DNA from: Gemmatimonadota bacterium
GTDB lineage: Bacteria; Latescibacterota; UBA2968
Assembly: GCA_002714465.1 (NCBI GenBank)
Contig: PAXL01000062.1
Span: forward strand, 1-11,022
DNA: 11,022 nt
Direction of reading: 5' to 3'
In this document: positions 5,573 to 10,778 of the stretch, piece by piece
Layout: each line of letters starts with the position of its first letter
Position numbering within the stretch: the first letter of the stretch is position 1
The notes under the pieces: generated by a model
What the model saw: only the letters and a program-made list of their open reading frames with translations
Told to the model about the DNA's origin: nothing
Databases searched by the model: none
Translations under genes and position numbers: made by a program

Positions 5573-6489
5573 GCGCTCCCCTTGACGACTTGATGGGCAA
5601 CGCACTTACCGAGCCGTTGGTTCAGGATGATGGGATTTCGGAATCCGAGTTCGAGATCGACGTTATCGACGATCGCCCCGAGGAAGATCAGGTAGAGCCC
5701 CGCTCTATCGGTGACGCCTCCGACGTTGATACGGAAATCGAAGAAGTCGGTGGCCGAGCCCAGAAGCGTATCAAGAAGCTGAAGTACGAGTTTCACGAAG
5801 AGAGGCGTTCCAAGGAAGCCGCTCAGCGAATGCAAGAAGAAGCCGTTCGCTACGCAGAGCAGGTTGCCACCGAAAATCAGAACCTCAAAAACCTTCTGCA
5901 AAGGGGCGAGACGGTTCTGCTCTCCGAGATGAAGAGTCGTGCGGATTCTGATCTCGAAAAGGCAAGGATTGACTACAAGGCCGCTTACGAGTCCGGTGAT
6001 CCGGAACAGCTCGTTCAGGCGCAGGAAGCCTTGACTCGATCCCAGTACGACAAGGAGGTCGCGGAAAGGACGGTGCCTCAAGCGCCGCAGCCGGTCGCGC
6101 CTCCGCCCCAGCGTCCGGATCCAGTGGATCCCAAGTTGCAGGGGTGGCTTCAGAGCAACGAGTGGTTCGGCAAGGACGAAGAGATGACCTCTTTTGCCTA
6201 TGGCGTCCACGAGAAGTTGGTGTCTAAGGACGGGGTAGATCCCCGCAGTGATGAATACTATGCCCGTATCGATGATCGATTGCGGCAGGTATTCCCTGAT
6301 AAGTTCGGGAACGGAATGGGTGCGGAGGAGCCTTCTGTGAGTCCCCGAACGCAAACGGTGGTGGCCTCGGCGAATCGATCGTCGGGTCGGCCCCGCAGAG
6401 TGCAGTTAACCTCCACCCAAGTGTCTCTCGCGAAGCGCTTGGGTATCACTCCAGAGCAGTACGCCAAACAACTCCTGAAGGAGAGGTAG
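5569..6489 (+). CDS. Scaffold-like head assembly protein
   Basis: A 306-residue acidic, largely helical protein between the co-chaperonin and the capsid genes. It has an acidic disordered N-terminus (residues 1-62, rich in D and E), a probable coiled coil (63-168, QKRIKKLKYEFHEERRSKEA onward), a Pro/Gln linker (170-188, PQAPQPVAPPPQRPDPV), a middle helical part (189-248) and a basic C-terminal module, RPRRVQLTSTQVSLAKRLGI plus TPEQYAKQLLKE (275-304). A basic helix-turn-helix end after a long coiled coil is the usual design of phage scaffolds, where the C-terminus binds the capsid protein. Its ATG overlaps the groES stop by four bases. It may instead be an internal virion protein. The role is inferred from composition and position. 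Confidence 0.75.
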   Translation: MSAPLDDLMGNALTEPLVQDDGISESEFEIDVIDDRPEEDQVEPRSIGDASDVDTEIEEVGGRAQKRIKKLKYEFHEERRSKEAAQRMQEEAVRYAEQVATENQNLKNLLQRGETVLLSEMKSRADSDLEKARIDYKAAYESGDPEQLVQAQEALTRSQYDKEVAERTVPQAPQPVAPPPQRPDPVDPKLQGWLQSNEWFGKDEEMTSFAYGVHEKLVSKDGVDPRSDEYYARIDDRLRQVFPDKFGNGMGAEEPSVSPRTQTVVASANRSSGRPRRVQLTSTQVSLAKRLGITPEQYAKQLLKER

Positions 6490-6491
6490 TA

Positions 6492-6959
6492 ATGACGGAA
6501 TCGCGCAAAGAAGGGTCTAGCTCTCGCCTTCGAGATACTGAGACCCGCGATACGGAAATGCGAGACAAGCCGTGGAAACCGGCACCGCTCTTGCCGAGCC
6601 CTAACCCTCGTGAGGGTCTGGACTTCCGGTACGTTCGTGTGTCAATGCGTGGGGAGGCGGACAACGTGAACGCCTCTCAGGCATTCCGCGAGGGATGGGA
6701 GCCTGTCCTTTCGGCAGACTATCCGGAACTCAAGGTGGTTTCCGATCGGGGGAGTGACTTCCCCGACAACGTGGTGGTTGGTGGACTTTTGCTCTGTGCC
6801 CGTCCGGTCGAAATCGGCCAGCAGATTGACGAGCATCGGCAGAAGGAAGTCAACGCCCAGATGGAAGCGGTGGATCGCAACTACTTCAGAGAACAGGATC
6901 CGCGTATGCCGATGCTCCAGCCGGAGCGACGGTCGCGGGTCTCCTTCGGCGATAACTAA
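6492..6959 (+). CDS. Uncharacterised protein between scaffold and capsid genes
   Basis: A 155-residue soluble protein starting at ATG with the strong site AAGGAG (6478-6483), eight bases upstream and inside the previous coding end. The N-terminus is charged and repetitive (RDTET-RDTEM-RDK, residues 15-26), followed by a proline-rich linker (27-40). The folded part is probably 41-140, with FREGWEPVLSADYPELKVV (65-83), a hydrophobic strand VVVGGLLLCARP (94-105) and a helix QIDEHRQKEVNAQMEAVDRN (111-130). The tail DPRMPMLQPERRSRVSFGDN is basic. I recall similar proteins beside capsid genes of environmental phages but no assigned role. A structural or assembly part is inferred from the neighbourhood. 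Confidence 0.8.
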   Translation: MTESRKEGSSSRLRDTETRDTEMRDKPWKPAPLLPSPNPREGLDFRYVRVSMRGEADNVNASQAFREGWEPVLSADYPELKVVSDRGSDFPDNVVVGGLLLCARPVEIGQQIDEHRQKEVNAQMEAVDRNYFREQDPRMPMLQPERRSRVSFGDN

Positions 6960-6978
6960 GTAGTGGACGTTCTGCTAC

Positions 6979-7010
6979 GGACTATCGCCGTTCCTTTCAG
7001 GAGATAGTCT
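6979..7010 (+). promoter_or_regulatory. Hairpin around the ribosome binding site of the decoration-type gene
   Basis: GACTATC (6980-6986) is the perfect complement of GATAGTC (7003-7009), with a possible G-U pair outside (6979-7010). The 16-base loop ends in the Shine-Dalgarno sequence AGGAG (6999-7003), and the 3' arm fills the space between it and the ATG at 7012. The fold would present the site in the loop while placing the start codon right beside the stem base. It may act as a translational switch or mRNA stabiliser. Confidence 0.5.
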
Positions 7011-7011
7011 C

Positions 7012-7644
7012 ATGGCTTCTGCCTATGGACTGCGACCCGTCACGCACGGCGGGTACCAGTACAACACGGGTGGGTTTGAGGAATATCCCATTGATCCGAG
7101 TTACGCGACTCAGATCTTCAATGGCGATATTGTCAGTCTCACCAACGATTACGGGGTTGTTCGTAACACGAACACGGAAGTTCCGACCCCTCTTATTCTG
7201 ACGGCTGGCCCGGGGGTCACGCTTCCTACGAACGTGGCATTGGGTGTTTTCGTTGGGTGTCGATACGTCGATACGAACGGTACGCCCCAGTTTTCCCAGT
7301 ACTACCCGGGTAGCGGGACGGAAGCGTTTGCGTTTGTCGTGACGGACGTGAACGCAGTGTTCCGAATTCACTCGACTGACGAGTGGGCGGAGGCTGACCT
7401 CGGGAACAACGTCAACCCGGTTATCGTTGCAAACGCAACACCCGGTGGTTCCACCTCGACGGGCAATTCGTCCACACAGGTCACGTCTAATGATGACGTG
7501 GCTGATGGTGCGCTGCGTATTGTCGGCGTCATGCGAGATGGATCTCCCATCACTGGTGCCGATGATACTTGTGAGCTTCTGGTTCGATGGTCGAGCCCGA
7601 GCTGCACCCTCTATGGTTCGCCCATCAGCGAACCCGTAGCCTAA
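7012..7644 (+). CDS. Capsid decoration-type structural protein (putative)
   Basis: A 210-residue protein, beta-rich, with many Gly, Thr, Ser and Asn and few charges, directly before the major capsid gene. The start MASAYGLRPVTHGGYQYNTGG, the GDIVSLTNDYGVVRN and VALGVFVGCRYVDTNGTPQFSQYYPGSG (75-102) segments and a flexible Gly/Ser/Thr stretch (143-157) give the look of structural proteins found beside capsid genes in marine podovirus-like genomes. It has no signal peptide or membrane span. Likely roles are shell decoration or cementing; its position gives abundant expression. It could alternatively be a head-completion protein. The start is supported by AGGAG at 6999-7003. No catalytic motif is seen. 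Confidence 0.75.
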   Translation: MASAYGLRPVTHGGYQYNTGGFEEYPIDPSYATQIFNGDIVSLTNDYGVVRNTNTEVPTPLILTAGPGVTLPTNVALGVFVGCRYVDTNGTPQFSQYYPGSGTEAFAFVVTDVNAVFRIHSTDEWAEADLGNNVNPVIVANATPGGSTSTGNSSTQVTSNDDVADGALRIVGVMRDGSPITGADDTCELLVRWSSPSCTLYGSPISEPVA

Positions 7645-7648
7645 GGAA

Positions 7649-7656
7649 GGGAGGAA
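7649..7656 (+). promoter_or_regulatory. Strong ribosome binding site of the major capsid gene
   Basis: GGGAGGAA ends six bases before the ATG at 7663, followed by an A/T-rich spacer (TAAATC). It is among the best Shine-Dalgarno matches in the window, as expected for the most abundant virion protein. The GGAATAAAT string also precedes groES (5182-5190). Confidence 0.7.
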
Positions 7657-7662
7657 TAAATC

Positions 7663-8583
7663 ATGGCGATTTCACGCGCACAAATGATGAAGGAACTCCT
7701 TCCCGGGCTGAACGCCCTCTTTGGGATGGAGTACGCCTCGTACGACAACGAGCATGAGGCGATCTACGAGACCGAGGCTTCGGATCGAGCATTCGAGGAA
7801 GAGGTCAAGCTGGCTGGGTTTGGTGCCGCTCCGGTGAAGTCTGAAGGTTCCGCCATCGCTTACGATGTCGGGCAGGAAGACTTCACGGCTCGCTACACCC
7901 ACGAGACCGTTGCGATGGGCTTCGCGATCACGGAAGAAGCCGTGGAGGACAACCTCTACGACTCCGTGTCCGCGCGGTACACCCGGGCGCTTGCCCGGTC
8001 CATGTCGCAGACCAAGCAGATCAAGGCGATGTTCCCGCTGAACAATGCGTTCACGGGTACGGCCTTCCTGGCTGGTGACGGCAAGAACCTGTGTGCGACC
8101 GATCACCCGGTCGTTACGGGCTCTGACCTTCGCAACGAGTTGAGTACGGCCTCGGACCTCAATGAGACTTCGCTGGAGCAGGCGGTCATTGACCTGTCTG
8201 ACTTTACGGACGCTCGCGGTCTCACGATCGCTGCGCGACCGAAGCGTCTCATCGTGGCCCCTTACAACCAGTTCGTTGCCACCCGCATCCTCGACTCGGA
8301 ACTCCGAGCCGGGACTGCCGACAACGACATCAACGCCCTTCGTACGAATGGGACCATTCCGGAGGGTTACTCCGTAAATCACTTCTTCACTTCGACGACG
8401 AAGAAGTGGTGGTTCCTGATGACGGACGTGCCGAACGGTATGAAGCACTTCAGCCGTACCCCTCTCCAGACGGGTATGGACGGTGACTTCGATACCGGCA
8501 ACGTTCGGTACAAGGCTCGCGAGCGGTACAGCTTCGGCGTTTCCGATTACCTCGGAATCTTCGGAAGCGGTCCCGTGAGCTAG
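7663..8583 (+). CDS. Major capsid protein (HK97-fold, Mu gpT-like)
   Basis: A 306-residue protein with the features of the Mu-like major head subunit family: an early helical part (MAISRAQMMKELLPGLNALF), an E-loop-like segment with GFAITEEAVEDNLYDSVSARYTRAL (86-110), then FPLNNAFTGTAFLAGDGKNL followed by CATDHPV (124-150), which matches the conserved DGK...HP block of that family, and the P-domain strand RPKRLIVAPYNQFVATRIL (192-210). The end reads RERYSFGVSDYLGIFGSG. Length suits a capsid subunit without a cleaved scaffold domain. It has a strong ribosome site, follows the decoration-type gene after 18 bases and is closed by a terminator hairpin. With scaffold, portal and co-chaperonin nearby, identification as the major shell protein is solid; the exact subfamily is by eye. 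Confidence 0.93.
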   Translation: MAISRAQMMKELLPGLNALFGMEYASYDNEHEAIYETEASDRAFEEEVKLAGFGAAPVKSEGSAIAYDVGQEDFTARYTHETVAMGFAITEEAVEDNLYDSVSARYTRALARSMSQTKQIKAMFPLNNAFTGTAFLAGDGKNLCATDHPVVTGSDLRNELSTASDLNETSLEQAVIDLSDFTDARGLTIAARPKRLIVAPYNQFVATRILDSELRAGTADNDINALRTNGTIPEGYSVNHFFTSTTKKWWFLMTDVPNGMKHFSRTPLQTGMDGDFDTGNVRYKARERYSFGVSDYLGIFGSGPVS

Positions 8584-8600
8584 ACTCGGGTACCCATTGA

Positions 8601-8636
8601 AGGCGGGGAGGGCTCACTGGCTCTCCCCGCCTTTCT
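8601..8636 (+). terminator. Intrinsic terminator after the major capsid gene
   Basis: AGGCGGGGAG (8601-8610) pairs perfectly with CTCCCCGCCT (8623-8632), and three more pairs (one G-U) extend the stem to 13 bp around the loop TCACTG. The sequence TTTCT follows directly. The U-run is short, so partial read-through to the following genes is likely. Placed 17 bases after the capsid stop codon, it would raise capsid mRNA over the downstream transcript. Confidence 0.8.
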
Positions 8637-8645
8637 GGTGGCATC

Positions 8646-8930
8646 ATGGATCCCAAGTTCCTTATCACAGTGGGATCGGCTTTTGTCCTTCAGGCAGCAG
8701 GAGTTGTGTGGTGGGCTTCTACCTTGGCAAGCGAAGTCAGTCACAACAACTTCCAGATCCAGATGATCGCTAAGGACGTAGAGAAAAACTCAGAGTTCGT
8801 CGAGTTGTGGCCTGCCGGGAAGTGGGGATCTGGCTCCCTCCCTAGTGACGTAAAGCAGGACCTGAAGATTGAACGCCTTGAGATGGAAGTTCAAAAGATA
8901 AACGGCAAGGTGTTCAATGGGTCTCACTAA
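8646..8930 (+). CDS. Small membrane-anchored protein with coiled-coil tail
   Basis: A 94-residue protein with one N-terminal hydrophobic segment (residues 6-28, LITVGSAFVLQAAGVVWWASTLA) and a polar remainder. The end, SDVKQDLKIERLEMEVQKINGKV (67-89), has heptad spacing suited to a coiled coil. A single membrane helix followed by a short helical tail is seen in holin accessory proteins of the XhlA type and in spanin-like proteins, but no endolysin gene is visible here, so lysis is only one option; a virion or membrane-docking role is also possible. The ATG lies 10 bases after the capsid terminator with only a weak upstream site (GGTGG), pointing to low expression. Confidence 0.75.
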   Translation: MDPKFLITVGSAFVLQAAGVVWWASTLASEVSHNNFQIQMIAKDVEKNSEFVELWPAGKWGSGSLPSDVKQDLKIERLEMEVQKINGKVFNGSH

Positions 8931-8950
8931 GCGAAAGGATGTCTCCCGCC

Positions 8951-9166
8951 GTGCCTAAGAAGGCTGCGAGTAAATCCAAGAGCAAGAAAAAGCCTCAGAG
9001 TAAAGTCAACGAGGCGGGCAACTACACTAAGCCCAAGATGCGAGAGCAGCTATTCAAGAAGATCAAAGCTGGCAGCAAAGGCGGGAAGTCGGGCCAGTGG
9101 AGCGCTCGTAAGGCGCAGATGCTAGCGAAGCAGTACAAGGACAAGGGTGGAGGCTATCGAGACTGA
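8951..9166 (+). CDS. Lys-rich small protein with KGGKxGQWSARKAQ motif
   Basis: A 71-residue basic protein; 19 residues are lysine. GTG at 8951 (MPKKAASKSK) is chosen because AAAGGA (8934-8939) lies upstream at 11 bases, whereas the in-frame ATG at 8939 directly touches that site with no spacer; the longer form would add MSPA. After a Lys/Ser tail (1-17) comes a compact module, NYTKPKMREQLFKKIKAGSK followed by GGKSGQWSARKAQMLAKQYK and the GGGY end. I associate this motif with a small domain of unknown function in phages and bacteria (I believe DUF5872, unchecked). Its stop overlaps the ATG of the next gene (TGATG). It could bind nucleic acid, by charge alone. Confidence 0.8.
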   Translation: MPKKAASKSKSKKKPQSKVNEAGNYTKPKMREQLFKKIKAGSKGGKSGQWSARKAQMLAKQYKDKGGGYRD

Positions 9167-9453
9167 TGGCTGCCAAGAAGTCCAAGAAAAAGTCCTCACG
9201 AAAAAAGTCTTCGCAGAAGTCCCTAGACAAGTGGACCAAGGAAGATTGGGGAACGAAGTCCGGCAAGCCCAGTACGCAAGGCAAGGACGCTACCGGAGAA
9301 AGATACCTGCCGAAGAAAGCTAGACAGGCTTTGTCGGACAAAGAATACGCAGCGACTTCTAGAAAGAAGCGCGAAGACACCAAGAAGGGCAAGCAGTTCT
9401 CCAAGCAGCCGAAGAAGACTGCACAGAAAACTGCGAAGCACCGGAAGGGTTAA
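9166..9453 (+). CDS. Lys-rich small protein with RYLPKKA...KGKQFSKQPKK motif
   Basis: A 95-residue very basic protein: 27 Lys and 6 Arg against about 9 acids. After a Lys/Ser tail (MAAKKSKKKSSRKKSSQKS) comes a patterned part, LDKWTKEDWGTKSGKPSTQG, then GERYLPKKARQALSDKEYAA and TSRKKREDTKKGKQFSKQPK. In proteins I remember from marine phages and large algal viruses this block follows the GQWSARKAQ block in a single chain; here the two are separate genes overlapping by one base (TGATG) in different frames. Function is unknown. The composition suggests nucleic acid or capsid-interior binding. It is translated by coupling to the gene before it. Confidence 0.8.
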   Translation: MAAKKSKKKSSRKKSSQKSLDKWTKEDWGTKSGKPSTQGKDATGERYLPKKARQALSDKEYAATSRKKREDTKKGKQFSKQPKKTAQKTAKHRKG

Positions 9454-9455
9454 GA

Positions 9456-9734
9456 ATGGCGGTCAAGCGCGGGAAAGAAACATTCTCTGGCTACAACAAG
9501 CCCAAGAGAACTCCCAACCATCCCAAGAAAAGTCACGCGGTTCTCGCAAAGGAAGGCGAAAAGGTAAAGCTGATTCGCTTTGGCGAGAAGGGTGCCAAGA
9601 CCGCCGGGAAGCCCAAGAAGGGCGAGTCCGACAAGATGAAGGCAAAGCGAAAGTCTTTCAAAGCCCGCCACGGCAAGAACATTGCCAAGGGCAAAATGTC
9701 CGCTGCTTACTGGGCAGATAAGGTGAAGTGGTAA
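9456..9734 (+). CDS. Lys-rich small protein (VKRGKETFSGYNKPKRTP family)
   Basis: A 92-residue basic protein with 24 lysines. Unlike its neighbours the charge is spread through a conserved-looking sequence: VKRGKETFSGYNKPKRTPNH, then SHAVLAKEGEKVKLIRFGEKG (26-46) with a probable beta hairpin, and a C-terminal FKARHGKNIAKGKMSAAYWADKVKW. I recall near-identical proteins in cyanophage and other marine phage genomes (possibly DUF6321, unchecked); no role is established to my knowledge. The ATG follows the previous stop by two bases, and GGAAGGG before the stop can serve as ribosome site. The stop overlaps the next ATG (TAATG). Its specific sequence suggests a definite binding function, not merely bulk charge neutralisation. 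Confidence 0.82.
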   Translation: MAVKRGKETFSGYNKPKRTPNHPKKSHAVLAKEGEKVKLIRFGEKGAKTAGKPKKGESDKMKAKRKSFKARHGKNIAKGKMSAAYWADKVKW

Positions 9735-9979
9735 TGGCTGCCAAGAAAAAGAAGTCTGACAAGAACTGGATTCAGAAAGCTGTTGACCCCAAGAAGAAGG
9801 GGGCTTTCTCTGCCAAGGCCAAGAAGGCAGGCATGACCACCGAGGCGTACGCCAAAAAGGTGACGGCCCCGGGCTCGAAGGCGAGCAAGGAAACCAAGGA
9901 TCAAGCGCGCTTTGCTTTGAACGTAGGAAAGCTGCGGAAGAAGAGCGCGAAGAAGAAGAGTTCTCGAAAGAGCAAGTAG
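9734..9979 (+). CDS. Lys-rich small protein with NWIQKA start
   Basis: An 81-residue protein with 25 lysines, the last of four in a row. The ATG at 9734 shares a base with the previous stop (TAATG); a GTG two codons upstream is possible but less likely. A Lys-rich start is followed by KNWIQKAVDPKKKGAFSAKA (10-29), AGMTTEAYAKKVTAPGS (32-48), QARFALNVGKLRKK (57-70) and a Lys/Ser tail. The WIQKA...GALRxK layout resembles small phage proteins I have seen without known function. A structural or nucleoid-like role is inferred from charge and company. The stop codon lies inside a terminator-like hairpin. Confidence 0.78.
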   Translation: MAAKKKKSDKNWIQKAVDPKKKGAFSAKAKKAGMTTEAYAKKVTAPGSKASKETKDQARFALNVGKLRKKSAKKKSSRKSK

Positions 9980-9988
9980 CTCTTTCTT
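9966..9988 (+). terminator. Terminator-like hairpin overlapping the stop codon of the Lys-rich cluster
   Basis: GAAAGAGC (9966-9973) is the perfect complement of GCTCTTTC (9979-9986) around the 5-base loop AAGTA, with TT following. The TAG stop (9977-9979) sits at the loop edge, so terminating ribosomes would cover and melt the stem. The stem is half A/T and the T-rich part is mostly in the stem, so it may be an inefficient terminator or an mRNA end stabiliser. Confidence 0.5.
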
Positions 9989-10017
9989 AACCAAAGCCTG
10001 CCAGACTTAAAAAGACA

Positions 10018-10046
10018 ACACGCGGACTGGTAGGCAAGTTGCGTGT
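10018..10046 (+). repeat. Short inverted repeat upstream of the 156-residue structural gene
   Basis: ACACGC (10018-10023) pairs with GCGTGT (10041-10046) across a 17-base loop, in the 83-base gap 9980-10062. The ribosome binding site GAGGAA (10050-10055) follows, seven bases from the ATG at 10063. No promoter-like pair was found in this gap. The stem is short and may be chance. Confidence 0.3.
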
Positions 10047-10062
10047 GACGAGGAATTGAAAA

Positions 10063-10533
10063 ATGGGTACGACGACTTTTAGTGGTCCGGTCAAGGCTGG
10101 CCCGCTCAGCCACTCCACCGGCACAACGGCTGACACCAAGGCGAACGTAGGTTCGGCTGTTCTTTCGCAGTCTGCTTCTTTCACTCAGGCGGCGGCTTCC
10201 GCTTCCGTGAACACTGACATTGTTCTTCCTCCCAACAGTCAGATTGTGGCGATTACGTTTTACGTTTCGACTGCGTTCGATACCGGGACGACTACTGTTG
10301 ATGTTGGATGGGTTGGCCCTAGCGGAGTTGTCTCTGCTACGTCACTAGTCGATGACGATGACCTTGCGGCTACGGGCTATCATACGGCTACCCCCGGGAC
10401 TGATACGACCAGAACGGCCAACTGGATCAACAGTGGTGACACTGACATGATGATCGTGATGACCTCCTCGGCGACTGGGAACGGCGTTGCTCATATTGTG
10501 GTCGAGTATGTCCAGAGCAACAACCTGACTTGA
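10063..10533 (+). CDS. Ser/Thr/Ala-rich beta structural protein (putative)
   Basis: A 156-residue protein with no cysteine and only two lysines, in sharp contrast to the four Lys-rich proteins before it. The N-terminal part is low-complexity Thr/Ser/Ala/Gly (MGTTTFSGPVKAGPLSHSTG, residues 1-20, and 31-50). The rest alternates hydrophobic strands: IVAITFYVSTAFDTGTTTVD (61-80), then VGWVGPSG (81-88), MMIVMTSS (129-136) and GVAHIVVEYVQ (141-151). This is the look of a beta-sandwich shell, fibre or tail component, and the FSGPV start is familiar to me from environmental phage structural genes. It has its own good ribosome site (GAGGAA, 10050-10055). It has no signal peptide. Placement suggests a minor capsid or head-completion protein; exact role unknown. 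Confidence 0.75.
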   Translation: MGTTTFSGPVKAGPLSHSTGTTADTKANVGSAVLSQSASFTQAAASASVNTDIVLPPNSQIVAITFYVSTAFDTGTTTVDVGWVGPSGVVSATSLVDDDDLAATGYHTATPGTDTTRTANWINSGDTDMMIVMTSSATGNGVAHIVVEYVQSNNLT

Positions 10534-10778
10534 TGCCCGACCCCCAGTGGTACAGGGATCTCACTCCCCGGAAGCAAGAGGCCGTAGATCAGATATTGCA
10601 TCTGGTCTGCGGCCTCGGCTTTTCTGCTATCGGGGGAGCGTACTTCTCGATGGTGGCGCTGTACGTCAGAGAGTTTTGGATCCAGTGGCCGATAGACCGC
10701 GCCTTGGACACCCGGGTTGATATGGCATTCTGGATAGCTGGCTCGGGCGCTTGGGAACTTTTGAGGTTGGCAGTTTGA
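10533..10778 (+). CDS. Small two-helix membrane protein, holin candidate
   Basis: An 81-residue protein whose ATG overlaps the previous stop (TGATG). The N-terminus is polar (MPDPQWYRDLTPRKQEAVDQ). A hydrophobic helix covers about 21-46 (ILHLVCGLGFSAIGGAYFSM then VALYVR), then the amphipathic link EFWIQWPIDRALDTRVD and a second weaker segment (63-80, DMAFWIAGSGAWELLRLA). Two helices with a charged start and small size fit class II or III holins, which open the inner membrane at lysis; other phage membrane proteins look similar, and there is no endolysin nearby for support. A long RNA hairpin (10578-10616) lies inside the coding sequence, right at the codons for residues 16-28, and may limit transcription of this gene. 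Confidence 0.7.
   Translation: MPDPQWYRDLTPRKQEAVDQILHLVCGLGFSAIGGAYFSMVALYVREFWIQWPIDRALDTRVDMAFWIAGSGAWELLRLAV
10578..10623 (+). terminator. Long hairpin with T-run, embedded in the membrane-protein gene
   Basis: GAGGCCGTAGATCAGA (10578-10593) pairs with TCTGGTCTGCGGCCTC (10601-10616) at all 16 positions, 14 Watson-Crick and two G-U, with a 7-base loop (TATTGCA). TTTT follows at 10620-10623. On the plus strand it looks like an intrinsic terminator, placed 45 bases after the stop of the 156-residue gene but inside the next gene. The G-U pairs show that only the plus-strand RNA forms the full stem. Confidence 0.6.

Noticed and set aside
5398..6354. 318-codon minus-strand open frame opposite groES and the scaffold-like gene
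   Set aside because: It spans the antisense of two plus-strand genes and their junction; Leu/Val/Arg-rich shadow with no motif or ribosome site that I can support.
7672..8448. 258-codon minus-strand open frame opposite the capsid gene
   Set aside because: Complement of the conserved capsid coding sequence, Arg/His-rich and without recognisable domains; a shadow frame.
8649..8677. GATCCCA/TGGGATC inverted repeat just after the ATG at 8646
   Set aside because: Seven pairs around a 15-base loop within coding sequence, no ribosome-site involvement; too weak to call.
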